Positions 1 through 6,421 of a stretch of 6,669 nucleotides of DNA are shown here, in pieces (position 1 is the first letter of the stretch; each line of letters opens with the position of its first letter). Both the position numbers and the translations under genes were made by a program. Under the pieces are notes generated by a model. It worked only from the letters and a program-made list of their open reading frames with translations, ran no database searches and was not told the DNA's origin. The stretch is from BM707 sp041592975 (GTDB taxonomy: Bacteria > Desulfobacterota > Desulfuromonadia > Desulfuromonadales > UBA2294), in NCBI GenBank assembly GCA_041592975.1, contig JBFHOZ010000128.1, forward strand, positions 1-6,669, written 5' to 3'.

Positions 1-1688
1 GGGTCTCGGATGACCTCCAGGAGGCGTTGATACTTGGAGAAACTGTCGGGCGTGATCTCGGTGACGACGGTTTCTAAGTCTCGCAGTTGCGCAATGTCGT
101 GGAGGTAATCAGGATCTTCGCTCTTTTCCAGTTTCCGGATGCGGTTCAGAACGTCGCTGTTTCCGGCACCCGATCTCTTCAGGTATTCCCGATAATAGCT
201 GACCGCCTTTGAATATTCCTGCTTTTTTTCATACAGCACAGCAAGATTTAATACCGCATTGACATGCCTTTGATCAAGCAAAGAAACCTGCAGCCAGTAT
301 TTTTCGGCCGTTTCCAGGTCCCCCTCTTGCGCGGCAATCATGCCGAGATTGTTCATCGCCAACGAGTTTCGGGGAACCTCTTCGAGCACTTTTTCGAGAT
401 GAAAGCGCGCCTTCCCGAACTCGTTCCGCCGGGCATACTCGGTGCCGAGGGTGTAGCGGGCCATCGTATAACCGGGCGAATGCTCCAGGACCTTTTCGAT
501 GTGCTCCGCTTCGTCCTGCCAGAATTGAACGCGATAGAGGCATATCCCTGCATGGAAGGTGAAGAGGAGGCACAGCACGACCAGGCCAGCCCGCGATCCG
601 CTGAAATAAAAGGAGAGAAGAGCGCTGAAGCCTCCCGCGGCAAGATAGAGCGATTTCTCCCCGAGAAGATACTGTCCGCCGATGCCGACGAACAATGTCA
701 GCGCCAGCAGAGAAAAGAACCACAGCACCCAGAACAGGGGGATATCCTGCCGCTTGCGCCAGAAGTATACGCTGAACACCAGGACCGCTACGATGAGCGC
801 GTATGACAACAGGAGGGTCACCGGGCCGAGGCGGGCATCGCGCAGGAGATAATGCGCCACCGGCGCATCGGGCCAGAAGGAGAGTTGAATATATTTTGCG
901 AATGCGTAAACGATCAAATTGAGCCTGTCGGCCAATTCGAAGCCACCTGATGAAAGGCTTCCGCCCATCGGGACAATGCTGAATCGCACGAAAAGGAAAA
1001 GAGCCGTCGCGGCTGCGTACGGCAGCAAGTCCGGAACGAGCCTTTTCATCGAACTCTTATTGACAAGAATGAAATAAAAGCCGATCACGGCCGGGAAGAA
1101 GACCGCTTCCTCGCGGACAAACAGGGCACAGACAAACAGGGCGCAGGAAAACGCCTTTCTCTGCTCCGTCAGCATGTAAAAGGAACCGAGAAGGAATACC
1201 GCCATGAACAGGTTGGACTGGTTATAGACCCAGGCAACGGCCTCTATTTTGGCCGGGTTGACGACAAACAGAAGCGCCGCAACAAACGCAACGACCTTGT
1301 CCCTGAAAATGTTGAGTAAGACCAGGAAAAACAGCAGAGACGCGGCCGCGTGAAGCAGAATGTTCACCAGGTGGTATCCTGCCGGGTGCGCTCCGAAAAA
1401 AGATTTCTGGAGTGCAAGAGACGCCTTGAGCAGGGGGCGGTAATACCCGAGTCGCTCCCCTTTGACACCGGAGGAGTATTCGGCCGGAGCGTTTGAACTC
1501 TCCGTAAAAAAGCCGGGGATGTTGGCGAGGGAATCGATCGCAGGATCCTGGAGTATGACTGTTTTACTGTCCCATATCAGCGGGCTGGTTATCAGCCCTC
1601 CGTACACAGCAACCACAACCAGCAGCACGATCAAAGAGAGCCGGCTCGTTTGCGTTGACGCTATCTTCGATATCAGTCGCCCGGTCAC
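1..1688 (-). CDS. TMTC-like membrane protein with C-terminal TPR repeats, putative GT-C glycosyltransferase (paralog 1, 3' end outside window)
   Basis: The reading frame is open from a GTG at 1688-1686 to the left edge, giving 562 complete codons and no stop in the window. The start lies 7 bases after the alr stop. An AAGGGG Shine-Dalgarno-like run (1705-1700) inside the end of alr sits 11 bases upstream of it. Residues 17-38 form a first hydrophobic segment. It leads into a loop with W39-D40-S41, then GYYRPLL (81-87), an HPAGYHLVN segment (101-109), VNPAKIEA (143-150) and REEAVFFPA (192-200), with repeated hydrophobic stretches up to about residue 385. About three TPR units follow (about 407-508), then a further helical tail. 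This order (GT-C-like multi-pass core, then TPRs) is that of animal TMTC O-mannosyltransferases and their many bacterial relatives. The family suggests sugar transfer from a lipid-linked donor on the outer face of the inner membrane, but donor and acceptor are unknown. It is homologous to the proteins at 4779-6383 and 6422-6669. It is probably co-transcribed, and perhaps translationally coupled, with alr. Protein class is firm; enzymatic role is inferred. Confidence 0.88.
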   Translation of the reverse strand, partial: MTGRLISKIASTQTSRLSLIVLLVVVAVYGGLITSPLIWDSKTVILQDPAIDSLANIPGFFTESSNAPAEYSSGVKGERLGYYRPLLKASLALQKSFFGAHPAGYHLVNILLHAAASLLFFLVLLNIFRDKVVAFVAALLFVVNPAKIEAVAWVYNQSNLFMAVFLLGSFYMLTEQRKAFSCALFVCALFVREEAVFFPAVIGFYFILVNKSSMKRLVPDLLPYAAATALFLFVRFSIVPMGGSLSSGGFELADRLNLIVYAFAKYIQLSFWPDAPVAHYLLRDARLGPVTLLLSYALIVAVLVFSVYFWRKRQDIPLFWVLWFFSLLALTLFVGIGGQYLLGEKSLYLAAGGFSALLSFYFSGSRAGLVVLCLLFTFHAGICLYRVQFWQDEAEHIEKVLEHSPGYTMARYTLGTEYARRNEFGKARFHLEKVLEEVPRNSLAMNNLGMIAAQEGDLETAEKYWLQVSLLDQRHVNAVLNLAVLYEKKQEYSKAVSYYREYLKRSGAGNSDVLNRIRKLEKSEDPDYLHDIAQLRDLETVVTEITPDSFSKYQRLLEVIRD

Positions 1689-1695
1689 CTGACGT

Positions 1696-2814
1696 TTATC
1701 CCCTTGCGATCCGCGGCACCCGCCTGCCGATATTGCAGAACACCTCGTAATTGATCGTGCCGATCTTGTCGGCCAGTTCCTCGGCACGGATGACGTTCCC
1801 CTCTCCGTCGTGTCCGAGCAGCGTCACCTCGTCCCCCACTTCCGCCGCCGCGACATCGGTGACGTCGATCATGATCCAGTCCATGCAGACAGTGCCGATC
1901 ACCGGCACCTTCCTTCCCCGGACCAGGGCTTCCCCCCGGCCGGTCAGCAGGCGGCTGTAGCCGTCGGCATAGCCGACCGGCAGGGTCGCGACCCGGGTCG
2001 GGCGGTCGGCGACGAACCGGTGCCCGTAGGAGATCCCCGTACCGGCCGGAACGGTCTTGAGCTGGACGATGCGGGTGCGCAGGCTCATCACCGGCCGCAG
2101 GTCGAGGTCTTCGAAATGATGCGACGGCCAGCCGCCGTAGAGGGCGATTCCCGGCCGGGCCAGGTTGCACTCGGGTAGCTCCCGGGTGAGGATGCCGGCG
2201 CTGTTGGCGGCGTGAATGTACCGGGGGGCAAAGCCGGCCGCCTTCACATCCCGCAGGACGGAGCGGAAATGCCCGGCCTGGATTTCGGTCAACGGCTCGT
2301 CCGGCTCGTCGGCGCGGGCGAAGTGCGTCATCACCCCCTCCATCTGCATGGAGTCGAGCTCGCCCAGGCGCGTCAGCACCGGCTCGAGTTCGGCCAGCGG
2401 GACACCGATCCGCCCCATGCCGGTGTCGACCTTGAGGTGGTAGCGGCACGTCTGCCCCGCTTCCCTGTAACTGCGCGACAACCGTTCGGCGGTGTCGAGG
2501 TCGAACAGGTACGGCGTCAGCCCGCATTCGACAAAGTGCTGTTCATGACCCGGCGTGACGGCGCCCATGACCAGGATCGGGGCCTGGATCCCGGCGCGGC
2601 GCAGTTCGATCGCCTCCTCGACCAGCGCCACCGCCAGCAGAGGGGCGCCTTCGTCGACGTAGAGGCGCCCCAGCTCGAGGGCGCCGTGACCGTAGGCGTC
2701 GGCCTTGATGACGGCAAGCAGCGCCGTCCCCTCCCCCGCCGCACCCCGCAGCAGGCTGAAATTGTGACGCGCGGCAGCCAGATCGATTTCCGCGTATGTC
2801 GGCCTTATGTTCAT
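1696..2814 (-). CDS. alr: Alanine racemase
   Basis: This PLP enzyme interconverts L- and D-alanine in the cytoplasm and supplies D-Ala for peptidoglycan. The protein has 372 residues, normal for the family. The N-terminal TIM barrel starts with the usual PTYAEIDL (5-12). The PLP lysine is K37 in AVIKADAYGHG. HLKVDTGMGRIG (126-137) holds the lysine equivalent to the carbamylated one and the PLP-contacting arginine. The second catalytic residue is Y263 in GISYGHR, followed by LPVGYADGYSR and by VCMDW (309-313) in the C-terminal beta domain. All key residues are present. The ATG at 2814-2812 is chosen because the conserved N-terminus begins directly after it. It is preceded by GGAGGAG, though GGAGG is only 3 bases from the ATG. 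It is the first gene of a minus-strand pair with the membrane/TPR gene, and a plausible promoter lies at 2878-2849. Confidence 0.97.
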   Translation of the reverse strand: MNIRPTYAEIDLAAARHNFSLLRGAAGEGTALLAVIKADAYGHGALELGRLYVDEGAPLLAVALVEEAIELRRAGIQAPILVMGAVTPGHEQHFVECGLTPYLFDLDTAERLSRSYREAGQTCRYHLKVDTGMGRIGVPLAELEPVLTRLGELDSMQMEGVMTHFARADEPDEPLTEIQAGHFRSVLRDVKAAGFAPRYIHAANSAGILTRELPECNLARPGIALYGGWPSHHFEDLDLRPVMSLRTRIVQLKTVPAGTGISYGHRFVADRPTRVATLPVGYADGYSRLLTGRGEALVRGRKVPVIGTVCMDWIMIDVTDVAAAEVGDEVTLLGHDGEGNVIRAEELADKIGTINYEVFCNIGRRVPRIARG

Positions 2815-2848
2815 GCTCCTCCGTCTGACCGGTATGGCATGGAAAAAA

Positions 2849-2878
2849 TTTCTAACATGCGGCCGCGCGGAGTGTAAA
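2849..2878 (-). promoter_or_regulatory. Probable sigma-70-type promoter for alr and the downstream membrane/TPR gene
   Basis: On the minus strand a -35 box TTTACA (2878-2873; 5 of 6 matches to TTGACA) is followed by an 18-base spacer. The -10 box is TAGAAA (2854-2849; 4 of 6 to TATAAT), preceded by TGT, which gives an extended -10. The predicted start near 2842 would leave a leader of about 28 bases before the alr ATG. Called by eye; no transcript data. Confidence 0.5.
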
Positions 2879-2885
2879 GGGGAAA

Positions 2886-2901
2886 GCGGCGTTTCCGCCG
2901 C
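2886..2901. repeat. Small GC-rich inverted repeat between the divergent promoters
   Basis: GCGGCG (2886-2891) and CGCCGC (2896-2901) form a perfect 6-bp inverted repeat around a TTTC loop. It sits between the alr -35 (2878) and the cooT -35 (2918). There is no T-run on either side, so it is not an intrinsic terminator. It could be a binding site for a regulator shared by the two units, or simply a chance GC-rich hairpin. Confidence 0.3.
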
Positions 2902-2917
2902 CAGTTCCGATATTTGG

Positions 2918-2947
2918 TTGACATCTGCAGACAGATTCCGATAGGCT
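2918..2947 (+). promoter_or_regulatory. Probable sigma-70-type promoter for cooT (and possibly the thi operon)
   Basis: A perfect TTGACA (2918-2923) is followed after 18 bases by TAGGCT (2942-2947), which keeps the T1, A2 and T6 positions of the -10 consensus. An alternative -10, GATAGG, lies at 16-base spacing. A start near 2954 would leave a leader of about 23 bases before the cooT ATG. The spacer contains the palindrome TCTGCAGA (2924-2931). No terminator is seen between cooT and the riboswitch, so this promoter may also serve thiED. Confidence 0.45.
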
Positions 2948-2976
2948 GGCTCCCACCTGAACCGGAGGAATCAATT

Positions 2977-3162
2977 ATGTGCTTCAATCAGGGCGCCTTC
3001 CTGCTCGTGCAGGGAGAGAGCGAAACCCCCCTCGACAATGTCGCCACGGTCATCCCGGGCAAAGAGAGCCTGAAGCTGATCGACGTTTACGGCAAGATCC
3101 GTGAAGTGGCCGGCAGCATCGAGGAGATCGACTTTCTCAACAACCGGATCGTACTCGGCTGA
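2977..3162 (+). CDS. cooT: CooT-family putative nickel-binding protein
   Basis: This small protein has 61 residues. It matches the CooT family, whose founder in Rhodospirillum rubrum is a homodimeric Ni(II)-binding accessory protein for CO dehydrogenase. The family signature is visible: Met-Cys at the extreme N-terminus (C2, the family's Ni ligand), then a short beta-rich body with LKLIDVYGK (32-40), GSIEEIDFL (46-54) and NRIVL (56-60). A longer in-frame reading begins at ATG 2914, but the start at 2977 is strongly preferred. GGAGGA (2964-2969) lies 7 bases before it, C2 falls at the right place, and the extra 21 residues overlap the promoter. No CO dehydrogenase or Ni transport gene is in the window, so its client here is unknown. 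Family assignment is good; a role in nickel handling is inferred. Confidence 0.85.
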   Translation: MCFNQGAFLLVQGESETPLDNVATVIPGKESLKLIDVYGKIREVAGSIEEIDFLNNRIVLG

Positions 3163-3198
3163 GCCGACGACCGGTAGCAGTTGACATATCAAGAATAG

Positions 3199-3287
3199 AA
3201 CCGCTAGGGGAGTTTTTACTGAGAGTTCCGCGCAGGCGGACGACCCTTTGAACCTGATCCGGATGATGCCGGCGGAGGGAAGCGGCC
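3199..3287 (+). promoter_or_regulatory. TPP riboswitch (THI-box aptamer)
   Basis: The conserved thi-box core is nearly complete. It has CTGAGA (3219-3224), ACCTGATC (3252-3259), GGATGATGCC (3261-3270) and GGCGGAGGGAAG (3271-3282). Stem P1 pairs CCGCT (3201-3205) with AGCGG (3281-3285). P2 uses the GGGG at 3207-3210 and CCC at 3244-3246. The variable P3 hairpin is TCCGC (3227-3231) with GCGGA (3236-3240) around a four-base loop. It lies directly upstream of a thiamine gene and is followed by a strong hairpin, so TPP binding should favour premature termination. It is expected to repress thiED, and probably the genes co-transcribed behind it, when TPP is plentiful. Confidence 0.96.
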
Positions 3288-3309
3288 GCGCGACTCAATA
3301 TCGACAATT

Positions 3310-3350
3310 GTAACGCCGCGTCCGCATTCCGGGCGCGGCGTTACGCTTTT
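3310..3350 (+). terminator. Expression-platform intrinsic terminator of the TPP riboswitch
   Basis: GTAACGCCGCG (3310-3320) pairs perfectly with CGCGGCGTTAC (3334-3344). The stem can extend inward to 15 bp (3310-3324 with 3330-3344, one U-G pair), leaving a CATTC loop, and is followed by GCTTTT. The T-run is short (four), so termination may be partial. A competing pairing is visible: GCCGCGC (3285-3291), just 3' of aptamer stem P1, is complementary to GCGCGGC (3333-3339) in the terminator's 3' arm. That gives a plausible antiterminator when TPP is absent. The hairpin ends before the thiED Shine-Dalgarno at 3353-3357. Confidence 0.85.
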
Positions 3351-3360
3351 CTGGAGAACG

Positions 3361-4782
3361 ATGGAACTGAACGGGCTGTACATCATTACCGACCACGACC
3401 GCGACGGAGGTCTCGGGCAGCGGGTCGCCGCCGCACTGGAGGGGGGGGCGCGGATCGTCCAGTACCGCGACAAGGAGCGCCCTTTCGAGCAGCAGGTCGC
3501 GGCCGCCATCCGCCTCGGCGAGCTGTGCCGGAAGCACGGCGCCCTGTTCCTGGTCAACGATTCGCCGCAGCTGGCCCTCGCGGCCGGCGCCGACGGCGTC
3601 CACCTCGGCCAGCAGGACGCCGGCATCGACGCGGCGCGCCGCCTGCTCGGCCCGGGCAGGATTATCGGCATCTCGACCCGTACGGTCGAACAGGCGGTCG
3701 CGGCCGAGAAGGACGGCGCCGACTATATCGCCGTCGGCAGCATGTTCGCGACCGGCACCAAGGCGGACGCCGTACAGGTCGGGCCGGAGCGCCTGCGGGA
3801 GATCCGCGCCGCGGTCACCAGGCCGATCGTCGCCATCGGCGGCATCGACCGCACCAACGCCGGCGAGGTCATCGCCGCCGGCGCCGACGCCGTGGCGGTC
3901 ATCGCGGCGGTCATGCAGGACGGCAACCCGGCCCTGGCGGCCAGGGAGATCGGGCTGGCCTTCAACCGGGGCAGGCCCCGCCCGAACGGGAGAGTCCTGA
4001 CCATCGCCGGTTCCGATTCCGGCGGCGGGGCCGGCATCCAGGCCGACCTGAAAACAATCACCCTGTTCGGCGGCTACGGCATGTCGGCGGTGACCGCCCT
4101 GACCGCCCAGAACAGTCTGGGCGTGAGGGGGATACACGCCCCCCCGCCGGAGTTCGTCGGCGCGCAGATCGACGCCGTTCTCGACGATTTCGGCTGCGAC
4201 ACGGCCAAGACCGGCATGCTCTTTTCGGAACAGATCGTCAGCCTGGTGGCGCGAGCCGTCACCGAGCGTGCCGTACCGGCGGTCGTCGACCCGGTCATGA
4301 TCGCCAAGGGGGGAGCCCCCCTGCTCAAGCCGGAGGCAATCGACACTGTCCGCAAGCAGCTGGTTCCGGCGGCCTACCTGCTGACCCCGAACCTGCCGGA
4401 AGCCGAAGCGCTGGTCGGTTTCCGGGTGACCGACCGTCGGTCGATGGAGCAGGCGGCCGAAGCCCTGCACGCCATGGGCGCCCGCCACGTCCTGATCAAG
4501 GGGGGGCACCTGGAAGGGACCGCCGACGACCTGCTGCTGGCCGGCGGCAGGTTTGCCGCCTTCCCCTCGGAACGGGTCGAAACCCCCCACACCCACGGCA
4601 CCGGCTGCACCTACTCGGCGGCCATCGCGACGTTTCTCGCCCAGGGGGAACCGCTCGAAGAGGCTGTCGCCAGGGCCAAGGGCTTCATTCACGAGGCGAT
4701 CAGGACCGCGCCCGGCCTCGGTTCGGGGCACGGGCCGGTCAACCACTGGGCCGGATCGGCTTCTGCCGGAGACAGGACATGA
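3361..4782 (+). CDS. thiED: Bifunctional thiamine-phosphate synthase (ThiE) / HMP-phosphate kinase (ThiD) fusion
   Basis: The protein has 473 residues with two complete enzymes in tandem. Residues 1 to about 203 are ThiE, which couples HMP-PP to thiazole phosphate to give thiamine phosphate. It shows QYRDK (34-38), LVND (64-67), DGVHLGQQD (78-86), GIST (103-106), VGSMFATGTKAD (125-136), PIVAIGGI (155-162) and the closing GADAVAVIAAV (174-184). From about residue 211 it is ThiD, which phosphorylates HMP and HMP-P. It shows VLTIAGSDSGGGAGIQADLK (212-231), GMSAVTALTAQN (240-251), AKTGML (282-287), VVDPVM (308-313), LLTPN (340-344), VLIKGGH (377-383) and THGTGCTYSAA (411-421), with the ribokinase-family catalytic Cys at 416. 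The linker is only about eight residues. The ATG has GGAGA (3353-3357) just upstream. The TPP riboswitch controls it, and its TGA overlaps the next gene's ATG by 4 bases. No other thiamine gene is in the window. Confidence 0.97.
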   Translation: MELNGLYIITDHDRDGGLGQRVAAALEGGARIVQYRDKERPFEQQVAAAIRLGELCRKHGALFLVNDSPQLALAAGADGVHLGQQDAGIDAARRLLGPGRIIGISTRTVEQAVAAEKDGADYIAVGSMFATGTKADAVQVGPERLREIRAAVTRPIVAIGGIDRTNAGEVIAAGADAVAVIAAVMQDGNPALAAREIGLAFNRGRPRPNGRVLTIAGSDSGGGAGIQADLKTITLFGGYGMSAVTALTAQNSLGVRGIHAPPPEFVGAQIDAVLDDFGCDTAKTGMLFSEQIVSLVARAVTERAVPAVVDPVMIAKGGAPLLKPEAIDTVRKQLVPAAYLLTPNLPEAEALVGFRVTDRRSMEQAAEALHAMGARHVLIKGGHLEGTADDLLLAGGRFAAFPSERVETPHTHGTGCTYSAAIATFLAQGEPLEEAVARAKGFIHEAIRTAPGLGSGHGPVNHWAGSASAGDRT

Positions 4783-6383
4783 CTCTCCTCCGGCAATGGA
4801 ACGCGACGCATCTTTGCGCAGGATTGATATTTCTGACGGCCTTGATCGTCTACGCCAATACGGTCAACAACGGCTTCGTCTGGGACAGCAATTCCGTCAT
4901 CCTCGAAGAAAATCGCATCAGGACGCTTCAGTCGGCACTCGATTTCTTCACCCAGCCCTACACCCGGGACGCGTCATCCGCCCAGAAGGGGGTTCTTGAC
5001 GGCGCCGAGCCCATTCCGTACTACCGTCCCCTGGTCGGCATTGTCCATGCCATCGAATACCGGTTCTTCGGAGCGGAACCGGGCGGATATAAATTCGTCA
5101 GCCTGCTGATGAATGCGCTGCTTGCGGTGCTGATTTTTCTCATTACCCTGCGCCTTACGGAAGCAAAAACCCTGTCGTTTTTCGCTGCACTGCTCTGGAC
5201 GGTCAATCCGAGCAAGGCGGAAATCGTCTACTGGGTCTACTCCGATTCGCATATCCTCGTCGCAATTTTTGTCGCTCTTTCCTTTCTCCTGTACATCAGA
5301 GGGAAGGCCTTTCACTCCCTCGCCGTTTTCCCCCTGGCCCTGTTGTCGCAAGAAAACGCCGTCGTGTTTCCCCTGGTTCTGTTTCTCTACGAATACCTTA
5401 TCCTGAAATCCCCGGCATGGGCCGGCGCCAGGAGGAGTGCTCCTTTTTTCATCCTGACCTTTGCCTACCTGCTTCTGAGACGAGAGGTCGTCGGGGATCT
5501 GACTCTTCGCGCGCCGGTATTTCCCGATGCCGTCAACGCCCCCGTCATCGCCATAAAACGGCTGCTCAAGATGTATTTCCTCCCCGACGCGCCGGTCACG
5601 GCCTACCATTACCGACCCGACGACTTTGCAGCCCTCAATCCGGAAACGATTATTTCCTACCTTGCCGCAGCCGCCCTCGCCATCCTGGGCATATACTTCT
5701 GGAAAACCAGCCGGGAGAACCTGTTCTGGCTGTTCTGGTTTCTCCTGTGGGCGGGTCCTTTCCTCGTCGCCGGAGGACAGAAGGATTATTTCATTGCCGA
5801 AAAACCCCTTTATCTTGCCGGACTCGGCATTTCGGTCCTGTTCACCCGGTTTCTGCTGACCACCGTCAAGCCCGTAAAGTTCTGCTCCCTGTTGGTCATC
5901 GCCCTGGTCATATTTCACGCCCATGCCTCTTTTTCCAGGTCGTATTACTGGCGCGACACCGAAACATACCTGAAAGCGGCCATACAGCATGAGCCGGACT
6001 TTTCGTTCCTGCATTACGCACTGGCAATAACCCTCAACAACAAGAACAGGTATTCCGAATCGATTGACCACCTGTCGAGGCTGCATGAAAAGGAGCCCGA
6101 GGAGATATACTTCCGCCTGGGATTGGCAGAAGCCTATTACGCACAAGGAAATGATCAGGCGCGCCGGAAGCAGTACACGGAGGCGATTGCCTCGTATTGG
6201 CGATCACTGTCCATGCACCCGCGACAACCCCGTATCTACAACAACCTGGGCAATGTATATTACATGCAGGGTGATTACGATCAGGCAGCCGCCTTTTACC
6301 GGAAAGCACTCGCGTTGCAACCCGACTTCAGCAACGCCATAGAGAATCTGAAAATGGTCTCCATACTGAAGCTGAACAAATAA
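4779..6383 (+). CDS. TMTC-like membrane protein with C-terminal TPR repeats, putative GT-C glycosyltransferase (paralog 2)
   Basis: The protein has 534 residues. The ATG at 4779 forms an ATGA overlap with the thiED stop, the sign of translational coupling. The frame stays open far upstream, but that part is thiED out of frame. Residues 11-31 form the first membrane helix. A loop with W35-D36-S37 follows, then YYRPL (81-85), PGGYKFVS (101-108), VNPSKAE (143-148 plus E), QENAVVFP (191-198), PDAPV (269-273) and a long hydrophobic region to about residue 384. Residues 408-518 contain about three TPR units, the clearest being PRIYNNLGNVYYMQGDYDQA (484-503). The middle TPR carries about seven extra residues (NDQARRK, near 458-464) in its inter-helix turn. 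The architecture matches bacterial relatives of TMTC O-mannosyltransferases, so a lipid-linked sugar donor and an exported acceptor are likely but unproven. The TPP riboswitch upstream of thiED should reach this gene. It is less GC-rich than thiED: 32 of 60 bases at 5881-5940 against 49 of 60 at 3601-3660. Confidence 0.88.
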   Translation: MTLLRQWNATHLCAGLIFLTALIVYANTVNNGFVWDSNSVILEENRIRTLQSALDFFTQPYTRDASSAQKGVLDGAEPIPYYRPLVGIVHAIEYRFFGAEPGGYKFVSLLMNALLAVLIFLITLRLTEAKTLSFFAALLWTVNPSKAEIVYWVYSDSHILVAIFVALSFLLYIRGKAFHSLAVFPLALLSQENAVVFPLVLFLYEYLILKSPAWAGARRSAPFFILTFAYLLLRREVVGDLTLRAPVFPDAVNAPVIAIKRLLKMYFLPDAPVTAYHYRPDDFAALNPETIISYLAAAALAILGIYFWKTSRENLFWLFWFLLWAGPFLVAGGQKDYFIAEKPLYLAGLGISVLFTRFLLTTVKPVKFCSLLVIALVIFHAHASFSRSYYWRDTETYLKAAIQHEPDFSFLHYALAITLNNKNRYSESIDHLSRLHEKEPEEIYFRLGLAEAYYAQGNDQARRKQYTEAIASYWRSLSMHPRQPRIYNNLGNVYYMQGDYDQAAAFYRKALALQPDFSNAIENLKMVSILKLNK

Positions 6384-6421
6384 ACGAATGATGCGAACGT
6401 CCACAGGATATCGTTACGGAT

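Noticed and set aside
264..806. 180-codon plus-strand frame antisense to paralog 1
   Set aside because: The minus strand is continuously open here with TPR and membrane motifs; the plus reading has no family features.
1685..2527. 280-codon minus-strand frame inside alr
   Set aside because: Alternate-frame shadow of alr, rich in Arg/Gly/Pro; alr carries all catalytic residues in its own frame.
2212..2877. 221-codon plus-strand frame antisense to alr
   Set aside because: GC-driven antisense shadow without recognisable features.
2914..2976. Longer start for the CooT-family protein at ATG 2914
   Set aside because: It would add 21 residues, lacks a good Shine-Dalgarno, overlaps the promoter and buries the conserved Met-Cys N-terminus. 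ATG 2977 has GGAGGA at 7-base spacing.
3181..3210. TTGACA at 3181-3186 as the -35 box of a thiED promoter
   Set aside because: The matching -10 position (TAGGGG, 3205-3210) would start transcription near 3216, inside the aptamer and downstream of the P1 strand at 3201-3205. The riboswitch RNA would be truncated.
3295..4746. Long open frame of 483 codons antisense to thiED
   Set aside because: It mirrors a high-GC gene with unambiguous ThiE and ThiD motifs on the plus strand. Its translation is low-complexity Gly/Arg/Asp-rich with no family match, and it would cross the riboswitch terminator.
3525..4778. Upstream in-frame extension of paralog 2 through thiED (Arg/Gly-rich)
   Set aside because: The translation is Arg/Gly/Pro-rich out-of-frame reading of thiED. 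The recognisable protein begins at ATG 4779, which overlaps the thiED stop.
4974..6146. 390-codon minus-strand frame antisense to paralog 2
   Set aside because: Charged, Gln/Gly-rich antisense reading of a membrane protein gene; no motif, and the sense strand is clearly coding.
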